Below, in pieces: positions 1 to 14,289 of a stretch of DNA of 64,000 nt. The notes under the pieces are model-generated. The model was not told the origin of the DNA. It ran no database searches and was given only the letters and a program-made list of their open reading frames with translations. How positions within the stretch are numbered: the stretch's first letter is position 1; every line of letters begins with the position of its first letter. The position numbers were made by a program, and so were the translations under genes. Origin of the DNA: Oryzias latipes (lineage: Eukaryota; Chordata; Actinopteri; Beloniformes; Adrianichthyidae); the NCBI RefSeq assembly GCF_002234675.1, contig NC_019862.2, forward strand, positions 24,052,160-24,116,159, given 5' to 3'.

Positions 1-74
1 AAAAAACAATTTTTAAGAGGTGTTTAGTTAGAAAAGGTATATTTAAAAAGTCTTTTTTTTTTAAACCTGACCAG

Positions 75-590
75 TTTCATGCTCCTGCTGCCCAGTCAAA
101 CTTCATCATCTTCACTTGGGCTGCTATTTGTCCATGCCAGACAACAGCGAGAAGTATTTTTGTTCTATGGGTTTGTATTCATATTTAACCGTCTTCTTAC
201 TTACATTGATTCTGTTTTGGACCCTGACAAAGGCTTTCTTTTGTGAGTGATTTTTTATTTTGACCAAATGGAGATCTTAGATGGATTTTTCCCTTTGGTT
301 CTTGTACTTACGTTGTTGTTGTTCACCTTTCGGCTTATCCCTTCAGGCGTCACCACAGCAAATCATCTTTCACTGATTTGCACAGATGGTTTAGCAGAGA
401 GTTTTACGCCAGACACATTCTTGTATTTTATCCGGGCTGGGGACCGGCACAGGGAGACCCAGAGTTTGGAAGAAAAGAGGAAGATTATATTTCTGAAGAA
501 GCGAAATGTCAAACTGATGAAGCTTTCATTGCGCCGCCACTAGGAGGAGCCCTTGCAACATTGAAAGAGAGTTCATCACAGTATCTATGA
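75..590 (+). CDS. 3' end of an unrecognised gene (two putative exons, partial)
   Basis: Two stretches read through as one frame if spliced. The first ends at 242 just before a GTGAGT donor (243-248). Its acceptor is either CCAG at 71-74 or, with a better pyrimidine tract, CCCAG at 92-95. The second runs from 347, after a TTTCGGCTTATCCCTTCAG-like acceptor, to a TGA at 588-590. The split leucine codon (TT + G) keeps the phase. The predicted C-terminal piece (about 136 aa) has a hydrophobic, aromatic segment (VFLFYGFVFIF), then a basic stretch (RHHSK) and an acidic, polar tail ending SSSQYL. Codon choice in the second exon is coding-like. I do not recognise the family. A 3' UTR probably continues to an AATAAA near 904. 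It lies on the same strand just upstream of DIPK1A exon 2, so it is either nested in DIPK1A intron 1 or an alternative product of that locus. Confidence 0.4.
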
Positions 591-3204
<2,614 letters not shown>

Positions 3205-3338
3205 GTTCCAGAATCACCTTTCAAGATCAAGTTTTTATACGTTCAGCCTTACAGCTATAATTTACAGGTATTTCAATTTCTTCTACAACTGACTGCGTAT
3301 AAGGAAACAAATCATGGATGTTGTTTTTAAAAAGTCAA

Positions 3339-3344
3339 AATAAA
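3339..3344 (+). other. dipk1a: Poly(A) signal of DIPK1A
   Basis: AATAAA lies 135 bases after the DIPK1A stop codon, so the transcript would end near 3360. This leaves under 100 bases to the end of the convergent RPL5 transcript. Confidence 0.6.
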
Positions 3345-3457
3345 TCTAGCTCCACAAACCTCAACAATTTTCTCAGCAGTACACACCAACCTACTCTAAC
3401 CTCATGTGGAGTGTTGTTTGTTAAAGAAAGAACACCAGAGCGCAGTCTTTTCATCGA

Positions 3458-3463
3458 TTTTAT
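3458..3463 (-). other. rpl5: Poly(A) signal of RPL5
   Basis: TTTATT on the plus strand reads AATAAA on the minus strand, 36 bases past the RPL5 stop codon. A short 3' UTR is typical of ribosomal protein mRNAs. The cleavage site should be near 3440. Confidence 0.75.
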
Positions 3464-3498
3464 TAGAACATCTTTCAGCATGTAGCCTGAAAGCAAAC

Positions 3499-6400
3499 TC
3501 AGTCTGCAGCCTCCTGTTCCTGAGCGCGGAGGAAGCTGGCCTTCTTCTGGGCGACGCGGTCTTTTTTCTGGGCCAGGGAGAGCTTGGCACGATTCCACCT
3601 GAGGATCCACAAGCATCAATGAAATTCTAGTATTTGTTTAACATGACAAGTCTGTTCTATTTGTTTGAACCAGCCAGGAGCTCAAGATATCGGCGACAAG
3701 ATGCTTAGTGCCCCCTATTGGCAAAAGGATACAACTACAGTAAGAACTGTCAAAATTGTGTTACAAAATAAAGAGAAACTGGATAAAAGAATGTATCGTT
3801 GTTGAAAGTAAAAGGAAGCTGAGTGATTAAAAAGTTGTGACTGACACTTTTCAAAGAAAACATTTGCTTTAGCATTCAGCCAAACTTAAATGTACCATGT
3901 TTTCCACACTATAAGACTTAATTATTTTCATAAAAATGACAGTGTGTCTTACAATCTGGAGTGCCGTATATAGGGATTAGAAAAAAAGTTAGAAAGGAAC
4001 ACGGCGCTCTGTCAAAAAAAATCAGTCTTTTTTTAACATATTACAAACTGGGTTGGGGGTTATTGTGAACACGCTAACGCGGCTAACGAGTAGCGTGCCA
4101 CAACGATGTTTGAGAGTTAGAGAGAACGCAGTTTCAGTCTTGACAATTCTCGTGACTTTTGTCTCGATTAGTCCACTTTATATTTTGTTGCGCCTCATGT
4201 ATTCATATATATTCCAAGATAGACGGTGATACATGTGATTCGATGTGTCCCATAGTGCTATGCTACTTAAAATATAAACGTTCCCTCATCCACAATATTT
4301 ACATAAACATTTTTACCTGAAGGGAGCGTCCAGAGTGTTAGGAACACTCAAATTGCTAAATGAAAAATGTATGTGTTTAAACAAAGGGATAAAACTGAAT
4401 AAAAACACCAGTTTCTTATCTTGGAACAAAATGAGAGAAATTCCATCAGACAAAGGATTTTGGCGTCTCTAAAGATCCACAACAAAAAAAACACAAGAGC
4501 CATTTCCCACCTCTTCTTGACAAATTCTTTGGGGGGCTTCTTTTCATGGACAGGGTTCTCACGAATGCTGGCATGAGCTTTTTTGTACATGTCCTCCATC
4601 TAAAAACACCAAAACAATAAAATTTTTATACATCAAACTGCTCTATTTACAGATTAAATATAAAATATTAAGTTTGTTGCTATATAAAAATCAACCTGTA
4701 CATATCATCCAACAAAACTGATGCAACAATTTTCTCCCATCATATTTAATTAAATTTTGTTACAATCTGCTAATCTACTTTACTGAACGGCAATAAACCG
4801 TTTTAAAAGAGCTTTTTAAAAAAGTAATTTAATTAAATGATGGGACTCAAACCACAACTTTGACAAACCTGCTGGTGGCTATAAAAGAACAGAATTTTAA
4901 AATCATCCGATTCAAAGAATTTCCATTCCAACAATAGACTGGTTCAAATTTAACCTTAGATCTATCAAAATATAAAACTCCAGTCCAGAACTTTATGATT
5001 TCAGCAAAAAAAAAAAACCCTGGACATGTCGCCAGTCTGTCACAGGGCCACAATCACACACTCATGCACACTCACATTCACACCTAGGGACAACTTAGAG
5101 TAATCAATGAACCTATGAAGCATGTTTTTGGACGGTGCCCGTCCATATGAGGCAAGAGTGCTAACCACTGCGCCACAGAGCAGCAGCGGTTTTACTAAAC
5201 TTTCAAAATCACTGACTCCACAGAAGGCAGCGTAGCTGAAAAAGAGTTTTTAATGACCGATGTTGGAAAGGGGTTTGTGGCTGCAGCAGCTGTTAGCAGA
5301 AAACACCCCATTGCAAACACCAAGATGGGGGAGATGAAAAGTTCCAAGCAGCTATAAAATGACATTTGTGCCTGACAATACTACGTACTTCAGATAAAAT
5401 GATCTGATGTTTTAAGTTCTCAATTTTATGAACAGGAAGTATAAACATAAAACATTTTAAAGTATCTACATTTCTATTAAATGTAGTTGCTAATATTCCA
5501 TTTCTGTTGTCTAACACAGAAACAACTAAAAGGAAAAGAAAGGAGAAACTCTATATTTTTAAGAAAACTTGCCATATCGGGGTTGACTCCATTCTTGATG
5601 AAGCGAGAGAACTGCTTCTTGTAGGCCTCTTCGTCCTCCTCCATCAGGTATCTCATGTACTCAGCCACATTGACGCCCATGATGTGCTTGCGATGGACCT
5701 CAGCGTTGAACTCCTTGCTCTCTGTGTCATATCCAGGGAAGCGCTTAGTGCTAAAAGGGAAAGCACAGCTTTAAATCTCAAACTCTCATTCAGGCAAGAA
5801 AAGCCCTTGAATCAAAAAGAACAGCATTGTAATACAGTCATAGTGGGCGCTAACCAAAAGATTTGAGTTTTGGTTGGAGTCTGTTCAGTGTAACGTTACG
5901 TAACCAAGAGCGCTATGAAGAAGACACGATTCCCAAACAAACTGAGTAAATATCTGTCAAACACATTTTGTTAGACTTTCAAAAACACTGAAGCGGACAC
6001 CAAAGTAAATAACTTAGAACTGAAGATTTGTAGAAAATCTGTGACCACGGTTTTCTTTAAGACAATACAAACGTAGCGTGAGGACAGAAGTGACACTTGG
6101 TAAAAGAAAAGGAACGCTGCATCGTTTGGATGTTGGTTTGATTTCAAAGCATCTCCTCAAACAGCCAACATCAGGAAAATAATTGAAAGAAATTCGTAAA
6201 AGCAATAGTTGATTCCACTCCAATTAAAAAATAAATAAATAGCGTACAACGCCAAAGTGGCGTATACGCCTGGCTCTACAACTAAGCAAGAAAGACCAGG
6301 CAGTTTTGCCCGCTTAACCCAGTCAGATCCCCTCTGCATTTACATCCACTCAGCGCATCACAATAGTCGTTTCACAATTAAGGCTGGAAATCACTGCACA

Positions 6401-8147
6401 AATGTTTCATCCATCTCATTTTAAAATTTAACACTTCAAATTTAACTCCTATATCCTGCTAAGAACCAGGCCATCCGTTTATGCCCTCAGTAGGGGGACA
6501 TACATTTTAGGATTGTGTCATTGGAAGTTCTCCTCTAACGAAGACCTGATGTGCTTAAATAAGGACATCCTGGCCTTTCCAATGAGATCAGGTGATTAGG
6601 GGGGATAATGGAAAGTTTGGTTTCCTAGAGAAATGATAGAGTCCATTAAGTATCGGCCTAGTTATAAGGAGGACGTTAAACATTGTGAGAAAGTACAGTA
6701 AAACATAGCCATGGTTTTAAACACAGCATACAATCTTCCAAATGTGTGCGTGTGATGAAAAGGTTTGGATGCTACCTGTGTGGGATAGACAGGCCTCCAT
6801 CCACAGCCCCCTTCAGAGCCCCGAAAACCTTGTTGCCCGTGGTGGTTCTAGCAAGCCCAGCGTCCAGGTAGCAGGTAAAAGCGCCAGGCTGTCCATCAAT
6901 GCTCTCCACGTTGAATTCATCTCCGGTCACCTCAACCTGGCCTTCGTACACCTTATCCAGGCCAAATTTATTCAGAAGCTGGAAACAAAAACACAAAATT
7001 AGACCCCAAAAAATATCTCCCAAATTCTCATCCAAGCTATGGAGCCTAAAACTCTTAACAAATACAGACGGATATTCTTCAAATGAGAAAAAGTCAACAG
7101 GGGTTTTGGTATTCTACTCACTCTACGGGCCAGCAGCAGACCAGTGCAGTAGGCTGCTGCGTAGTTCGTCAAACCCACAGTGACCCCATACTTTGGCAGC
7201 TCGTGAGAGTATGCAGCGCACACAATCATGTCACCTTCAATCTTTGCATAAGCAATCTGCAGGAAAATGGACAGCACATTATGACTGACTTCATTGCAAT
7301 GCGAGAGTACAGCCCCTGCAAATGTTCCGGTCTCTAAAATCCATTTATGAGGACATTTGTAATGCAGACAACCAATGACTGAACAGTTTAAGCTTGGAGG
7401 GACCACAAGGTGATTGCATGGCTCTCACCTGGCAGACGATGTCCCTGTTGGAGAAGCGGACAATCATCCGATACTTGGGTGTGTTGTATTTGTTTTTATC
7501 TTGAACAACAAGGCGCTTCCGAGCAAAGAAGTCAGTCTTGCCCTCTGAGTAAAACACAAACATCAATATATGAATGAAATGCAAAGCTAGTAGAAATTGA
7601 GATTGCTGCTTTGTTTAGGGGGCTAACATTTCCTAAAAGTCAAGTTTCTTACCTCTCCTTCTCCTAAACTTGACCTGGTACCTTTTGAAGTAGGCCTTGT
7701 TCTTGACAACTTTAACAAAACCCTAAGAGAGATGAAAACTTTAAAGAGACGACGTCTGAAGCTTTCAGCGTGCACAAAAAACCACAACTTTCACTGATGT
7801 AGAGAGGAAAGCTAGTTAATGACTGAGGAGTTAGCATTCATGCTAATTAAGCTTTACTGAAACTAAACGACACCGAAAAATATTGATTTAGCGTCTTGTA
7901 TGTGTTGATTAAGCGCTCGTAAAAAATAATACCAAAGTGGCCAAACACAATATCTGACAATCAGCAACGACTCAGGAAAAGCGGCGGGCAGGCCACGTTG
8001 AGGCAAAACCCTGAAATGCATTAGCAAGAATGAATCCTCCTTCATCTGCTCACATTTGGCATGTTTTAATTAATCTGATTCTATACATCGCAATGTTGGG
8101 GTGTTGGGAATCAGCACATATGTAAATTAGGACGATTTACAAACCAT
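3499..8147 (-). CDS. rpl5: 60S ribosomal protein L5 (uL18), complete
   Basis: uL18 of the large subunit. It binds 5S rRNA, and with RPL11 forms the 5S RNP that joins pre-60S particles and inhibits MDM2 under ribosome stress. Coding exons in transcription order: 8147-8145 (ATG only), 7722-7653, 7544-7429, 7256-7122, 6978-6776, 5750-5573, 4599-4511, 3598-3499. They sum to 894 nt, or 297 aa, exactly the human length. Landmarks include [51 protein letters not shown], the [19 protein letters not shown] stretch and the basic tail [19 protein letters not shown]. Exon boundaries match mammals, including the first exon that holds only the start codon. Intron 6 has a GC donor (GCAAGT at 5572-5567) instead of GT; the others are GT-AG. 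The gene runs tail-to-tail with DIPK1A and is driven by a TOP promoter near 8228. Confidence 0.97.
3890..4270. repeat. Degenerate dispersed DNA repeat in RPL5 intron 7
   Basis: The stretch begins with a recognisable version of the fish repeat whose end reads roughly 'ttttccacactataag...cttacaatctggagtgccgtata'. The two halves of this short motif are inverted relative to each other. The rest of intron 7 (3599-4510) shows no coding potential. Confidence 0.35.
5018..5190 (-). repeat. tRNA-like SINE-type dispersed repeat, reverse orientation
   Basis: Reads in reverse as the common teleost repeat that starts 'ggcgcagtggttagc' (here CTAACCACTGCGCCACAGAG at 5161-5180), continues through the TGTGAGTGTGCATGAGTGTGTGATTG region and ends near 'ggcgacatgtccaggg'. 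It lies in RPL5 intron 6. Related copies are at 17606-17850 (plus), 22012-22116 and 46565-46800 (minus). Confidence 0.65.
6511..6586 (-). ncRNA. Candidate H/ACA snoRNA 3' hairpin in RPL5 intron 5
   Basis: On the minus strand a 9-bp perfect stem (TCATTGGAA, 6585-6577, pairing with TTCCAATGA, 6526-6518) closes a 68-nt hairpin. It is followed at once by C-ACA-ATC, i.e. an ACA box three bases from a possible 3' end at 6511. That is the layout of the 3' half of an H/ACA snoRNA. RPL5 introns host snoRNAs in mammals (SNORD21, SNORA66), so one is expected. I could not place a clear 5' hairpin and H box: GGAAA/TTTCC and AAACCA occur about 60 bases upstream. The target pseudouridine is unknown. Confidence 0.4.
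7725..8142 (-). other. RPL5 intron 1, no feature seen
   Basis: Lies between the ATG-only exon and exon 2. The donor is ATG|GTTTGT and the acceptor TCTCTTAG. It is AT-rich, and I saw no convincing C/D-box or H/ACA structure. Confidence 0.5.
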
Positions 8148-8300
8148 TTTGCAGTCTTTTTAGTCTCCTTATAAAGGAGGCCGGAGCCAAAGACTGAAGA
8201 TTGACTCCGCTGCACTGGGAAAAGGAAGTTTCACGTGCGCATGCTCGGTAAATGTACTGTGGCAGGATGGGCCCGGTGGTGTCGTTCGCCCTGTACTGCC
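8143..8300 (-). promoter_or_regulatory. rpl5: RPL5 promoter, TOP start and 5' UTR
   Basis: On the minus strand a pyrimidine run CTTCCTTTTCCC starts at 8228. This is the 5'-terminal oligopyrimidine start expected of a vertebrate ribosomal protein mRNA, giving an 80-base leader to the ATG at 8147-8145. Just upstream are a CACGTG E-box (8232-8237) and an NRF1-like GTGCGCATGC overlap (8236-8245). TOP mRNAs are translationally controlled through mTORC1/LARP1. The exact start is inferred, not shown. Confidence 0.65.
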
Positions 8301-11300
8301 CCCTACCGGGTTGGAGCGGATTTGTCCACAAATCTAATGAAATGTTAGTGAAACGGGGGTTCTGTTGAGGAAGAGAAGATTTTAAAGCAAAATAAAAAAG
8401 TTAAAATGGCCACTTTTAAATGTATTTGAAAAAGTGTTAAATTATATTAAAAAAAATCCCAAAACATACAACCTGCAGTATAATCTAGAATTATTAGTCC
8501 TTTCCCCTAACAATTTGTATTTTCAAGTTAAACTATAGATTTTAGTTTGTTAATCTTATTTTTCTGAACCAGCAAAATCTAAACAATTTTGAAGATTTAT
8601 TACTTTATAAAAAACAAAAAAACGGTATCTCCTATTTTGGGTCTAAATACTCGAAACTTCCAGAACTTCAAATGAGCCAATACTTCAAATAGCCTATTTA
8701 TTTCATGAGGAATAGTTTTCATGTTATGGGTAACTATTTTATACTTAATTTTAATATTTAAACAATTTCCTCTATGTTTTTTTTATTATAGGTGTAAGCT
8801 ATGTCTGTTATAACTGTGGCAGTGACTACCTTTCCAACAATGACCCATACTCTTTTTATAAAGTCTTTGAATATTGGGTTTCAATGCGTCTCTGTGGTTT
8901 TGTTGATAAACAATGCAATATCATTGTCCATATGTGCATGTTATGAATCTTACTGTGTTATTTGTTCTGTTTTACTCCTCATGATCCCGTTGTAGTCACC
9001 ATGAACTCATTGTTTCAACAGTAAAATAAACTGAAATTATATTTTTTATGTGGTTCTTCTTCATCTGGATTCTTCCAACACCATAAACCTGTAAAACTCT
9101 GCTGATTTCTGTTCAATTTCATTTAAATATTTAAAATTATACTCTAAAAATAGTTTATACTAAACTATAACTTCTTTAACATAACAGCTGTCAGTGTTTT
9201 ACAACATATATTGAAAAATCTGGTCTAAACGCAGTGTCACATCACTTTGTAAAACAAAAGATTTAAAAGGAAAAAAATGAACTAAAATAATTAAAGATTC
9301 TTTTCTTGTCTTTGATCTAAAGGTAATTTTTGTTAAAGTGTTTTGTTCAGTTTTATTCCTTTGCTGGGAAGTTAAACTTGAGCTGTTCCCTAATTCCAGT
9401 ATATGCAAACCCATTCCACTACCCTAACTTTTGTGGCTAAAGTTGATGCATGTGCCGCTCTGACACCAACTGTAAGTAGAGGAACTTGAGCACTGTTTAG
9501 CAGGTGATGTGTCAATGAGGAAGCACAAGTACAGGTGATACAACAAGCAAAGTCATTTGTGGCCGATCTACAATTTCCAATATTAATGTTCTTAACTTTT
9601 TTCCTCACTATTTTGAGTTAATTTAATCAAAGATTTTTGAAGAGGTTAGATCAAATTTAATCAGGTAGACTTTTTACAGCTACTAGTAAAATTGACTTCA
9701 AGATTTATATTGTGGTATAGTTGGATGTTCATCTTTTATACTAACATGAGGCTTTGTGTGAATGTCAAAGCTTTCCACCCTAAAAGCTGAAATTACAATG
9801 CCTCATTTAACTCATTTTCATGTGACATCTAGTGATCAGACTTTTCTTCTCAGACCAATAAAAGTGACATGTTTTTTATAGAACAGTGACGTCATAGATT
9901 CTTATGTTTCATAGTAAAAGTGGCATATATTTTTGTGCTTTATGTATTTGGCAGATTTGAAATTTCAAGAGCTGCTAACGGTACAAGATGGTTGGTCAGC
10001 TCTAATATTAGTTTACAATTGATTAGTTTCCATGCTGCTTTCTCTTTGCACTCATAGGGCAGAAGCTGTCCTTCAGCTTGATGGTTTGAATCTTAAAGGA
10101 TCTGCCAGATCTTTGTCTTTGGCTCCTAAACTTTGCTTCTGGTCTGGTCAAATTGATCTTGCCTAAAAATGGAAGTGGAGAGCCATTGAGCAAAATTAAT
10201 GATCTGCTGAAGCTCTGCCACAGAACAGCTGCTGCACCAAACTGTTAAGCCATAAGTAAGAACTTGGTGAAGGTTTCTCAGTGAGTGGTGTTCACAATCC
10301 AGTTAGATCTTCTAAAATACAGCTGCAGGAAATGCATTGTCTTGTGATGGCCTCGAGCTCCTCGTTGTGGATGGTCAGACCTGCATGTGGAGTGATTGTC
10401 AGTTTCTAAGAGTCTGTGAGGATTTATTTTGCTGTTTTGGTCTTTAGGTTGAGATGCTTCTTATCACACCTTAACACGAGTGTCTGGACTTCCATTTTCC
10501 ATGAAACCTCGTTTGTTGTTGCTGATCTGCTCCATGGCAGTTATGGAATCAGAGAATTTAGTGAAGAGTTTGGTGGAATGTTGAGCAGCAGTTACGGACA
10601 GAGTAAAAAAAAAAAGCTAGACTGAGAATACAGCCATGGGGAACTCCACTGTTCTGGATGATTGTTGAGGATGTGGAGTTTCCCGTCGTGAGACGCTGAT
10701 GCCTGTTTGTCAAAGTTCTTTTCATCTACAAGCAGAATTGGGTTCCAAGTTGCATAGCTAAATTGCTTATCTGTCAGAAGAGGTGGAGCTGGTGGATTTA
10801 AATGTCAAACTAAAATCAACATTCAGCTTCCTGTTTTTTTGGGGTTTTTCAAGTGAGTGAGCGCAGTGTGCAGAGCTATAGAGATGCTATTGTCTGTTCA
10901 CTATTAAAACTGCATGCAAACTGATGTTACTCCACACCAGGTGGAAGGTGAGACTTGATGTGGTGTAACACCTTGATGCTTTTGGCGATCACTATAATCA
11001 GAGTCACATGCTGGTGATTATGGGTATTGGAATTATTGATACAATTTGTAAGGTATATGTGGGCTTGTTGGCTCAGTTATCAGTCAATGAGCTGGGTTGC
11101 AACAGGAAGTGTAATTTAATCAACTGAGCTGTTTCAATCCACTCAAAGAGCACATAATGGTCCATGAAATTAAATAATCCTGTGTTGTTTCTGGGTTTAA
11201 AGCCCTTTAAAGACAGTTCTTTAACTCTTGGTTTGCTCTCATCATGGCTGATTTCACATCAGACCCCTACTTTTCTGAAAACAGGGAAATGGGCAGGAAA

Positions 11301-13740
11301 AACATGCCTGCCGGTTGTTGTTATACACCCAGTTAAATATGACATTAGGTATCTAGGAATTCATCTGCAGTTTGGTTTTCTGCAGACAAAACCTTTGTTT
11401 TAATTTCTGTTGTGAAGTTGGAAAATTTTACAGTGGAGGAAATAGAGCTGAGATGACAAACTATCTTGAGATGACTACCTAAATTTATCTGAAATAAAGT
11501 TGAAAAAGCATGAGCCAATATTTCATTTAGAACCAAACATTGATGACGTGACCAAAATTTAAACTGAAAAATGAAAAATTCTGATTTGATGCTTTGAATT
11601 TGATAACTTGTGGCATGGGGCAATAAATGGCAAAATAAAAATAGACATTTTAAAAAGATAAAGTTGGCAGAAAATCAATCACTGCATTCAATATATTTAT
11701 ATTGGTTTGTTATAAAGTATCCATGAAAAGAATGAGTTAAGAAAGAAAAACTCTTGGAAAAGTAAGAGTATTTGGTCTAATCTGTGAAAGAGTGAAAGAA
11801 AAGATGTGCTAATCTTTCGAAACAATGACGGACAATGTCAAACTGCTAAGAGTATGTAGATCTCATCATCTACAGGGCAGAAAATCATCAAAACCTTCAG
11901 TAAAACAGGAGAAATATCTGTGCGTCATTGACAAGGCCAAAGACCTGTGGTTATCCTGTCTTTGTGACAACTATGTATGTATGACAGCTCTTATTGTTGT
12001 GATTGTGTCAATGGCATAATGGAACAGGTTTCAAAGTTATGAAGTGTTCATTGGTCAGGAAAATCCAAATGTGATGCTCATGTTTTCAATCACCAACACT
12101 TTTGCAATTCTTTGGATTAAAGAAGAGTTACCATTGCAGCATTCAGTTTAAAAGTTAGTTTCTCAGGACACTTACCCCAACCCCACCCCTTAATTACATA
12201 CAACTGAGTTTACACTGATTTAAACTGGGGGATGGGTACACTTACAACTAATATGCTGCAAAAACTGAATCTTAAGAAAAAAATATCTTATCAAGAACAT
12301 TTTTCAAAAGCGAAATAATCTTTTACCCTATTGGCAGAGTTTTTGCTCATTTTGAGAAAATCTATCATAATAATTATAACTTTTCTCTATCTGTTTCTGC
12401 AGTGTAGACAACACATTTCAGTGCCATGAAAAGTTCAACCAGGACAGCTGGAAAACCCCAGTTTGTCATACTTATCTTGCTGTTGTATGATACCCCTCAG
12501 ATAGTCTCCACAGACCGTCATCACAGCAGCAGACTTCAGATTATAGATATCCTGCTTTAAAAAACAGTTGATAGGCACAGACTTAAAGTAGTCAGAATTT
12601 CCACTTGACCTTTTTCTTGAAAGAGACAACAGTAGCACACCTAAATATAGAATAATACTACAACATGCTTGATGGATTTTGAATTGCATCAATAAGGGGC
12701 CTTTGTTTAAAAATGTTTTAATATAACTTTTTAGTATCGAATCCCTCTATTTCTTTTTTTTTTGTTAAAAATATATATTTTTCCAATTTCAGACTATTTT
12801 TATTTCACTCATTTTATGCTTCTATTTTTGCACATGCTGGTTGGTGAGGTACATTTTTACATGACCTGTTTGCAGGTGTAGCAACAGGCTGGCGTGATTG
12901 TTCATGTATCATTCTTTTTCCAAGATCAGTCCCCATCATCAGCTGCTTTCAGGCTCCTGCTGTGACCTGAGGAGTGTCCCGCAAACCCTCAAAAGATATG
13001 CGTCATAACTCTTGTGCAAAACCTGAAAGGTAGCTTGTGTGTGATTGTTTGGAATGTGAAGCGTCATGTTTCCTTCCCAGCTCATCTGCACACAAGTGCT
13101 TTATTTCCAGTTTCTGTTGACATTTCACAGAGTGAACACCGGCTCTGTGAGAACACCTTTGAAACTAATCCTAAACTTGTTCTAATTATTTTATTTTTTA
13201 TTTTTGCATGTCTGTCTAACGAGAAGCAAGCTTAATCTTTTGGGATTTATCTGTAATTCCTTTTTTGCTGTTTACAAGTAAAAACATGCTGTAACTGAAA
13301 GAGCTTCAAGAAAAAAAGATAAAGACTGAACTTCTGTTCTGTACTTGAAGGAGTTTGTCCCTGTCCTACAGCAATGATCTTCAGGTAAGATCTTATTTCC
13401 ATCACATAATGATCCTGATCATTAAATCAGTGCTAAAATGTCAAAGTTGTAATGACTTCAGTACTGACACCAGCTGGCAAAGCCTTTTGGGGTTGAAATA
13501 ATGGCACTCCGTCATACGAATCCTGTTTCCAACAAATACAGGTTTTATTTAAAAAAATATGTTGTGGATGCTTTTATTGGGCATGGAACATAGATTAGGC
13601 AAAAAGAAATCCAAACAACGCACTGTAGACACCACAAACAGATGAAACATCGTGATTTATTCGGACTATAGTAAAACGCATTACACATACTTTTTGATTA
13701 AACTTTAATGAATCAGAAAAAAACAAAAACGTCCCGTTTG
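8301..13740. other. Intergenic region between RPL5 and EVI5
   Basis: Divergent spacer between the RPL5 promoter and the presumed EVI5 promoter. It is AT-rich and has no coding exon I can support; the short open frames have no recognisable motif. One LINE-derived stretch (10022-10700) is described separately. Homopolymer runs and degenerate repeats account for most of the low-complexity sequence. Confidence 0.6.
10022..10700 (-). mobile_element. Decayed CR1/L2-type LINE fragment (Rex1-like)
   Basis: The stretch resembles, in antisense, the end of the reverse-transcriptase frame common in fish LINEs of the Rex1/L2 group: the plus-strand run 'gcagaagctgtccttcagcttgatggtttgaatcttaaagg' is the complement of the C-terminal 'SLKIQTIRLKD' region. 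The following 'atggccatgg...gaactccactgttct' region corresponds to upstream parts of the same frame. It is riddled with stops. The family name is from memory of the repeat and is uncertain. Confidence 0.45.
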
Positions 13741-13744
13741 CGTC

Positions 13745-14289
13745 TTGAATGACGTCACGACAAGAATTGTGGGAAACGCTTTCGTGGCTTCTATCAAACA
13801 CTACTTCCTGTTATGATAATTTGTGTCGATTGTTAATTTTATTAATAAGGTTTTTTGGTAATTAACAGAGAAAATTCAAAATGAATGAACGAATTCGTTA
13901 ATGATAAAAAAACTTCCTGTTTTTTCTTCTGATTTTTTTTATTTTTTTTATTTTTTGTGAACGTAAAGTAGCGTCTCGTGCTGGACAGCAGGGGGCAGCC
14001 TCGCGCCGGCTTTTCGTTTGCTGTGTTGTAAACACTGCTCGGTCGAGAGATACACGTATTCGGGGTGGACCTAGGAGTCAATGAGAACAGGCTAACATGA
14101 CTCAGGCTAGCTTTCAAGTAAAAGATTAGCCGAACTCTCTTTGGACTTACTTTTCTTGGTGAATTCGGCTTTTCAACCCCCACCCCGTTGTTGTTTTCGT
14201 GCGTGAGTGCATTTCTCATCGTAGTGCGAGCAGACTTCGTACATGGGAAGCCGGACGCATTTGCTGCGGGTAGCTCAAAACGCTTCAAG
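13745..14289 (+). promoter_or_regulatory. evi5: Probable EVI5 promoter and non-coding first exon
   Basis: A perfect CRE (TGACGTCA, 13750-13757), an ATTGTGGGAAAC element and an ETS-like ACTTCCTG precede a CpG-containing stretch. That stretch ends CGCTTCAAG followed by GTAAAG (donor at 14290), before a roughly 5.9-kb intron to the first recognised EVI5 coding exon. In the frame that joins exon 2 there is a stop at 14119-14121 and no ATG after it. The ATG at 14243 would join out of frame. If used, this exon is therefore 5' UTR. Position and composition support it; no transcript evidence is available. Confidence 0.4.

Noticed and set aside
6340..6400. C/D-box snoRNA in RPL5 intron 5 (GTGATGC and CTGA on the minus strand).
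   Set aside because: The C box deviates, the boxes are too close, and no terminal stem is present.
13842..14288. Long minus-strand frame of 148 aa over the EVI5 promoter.
   Set aside because: Lysine/asparagine-rich low-complexity translation of an AT-rich stretch, with no recognisable domain.
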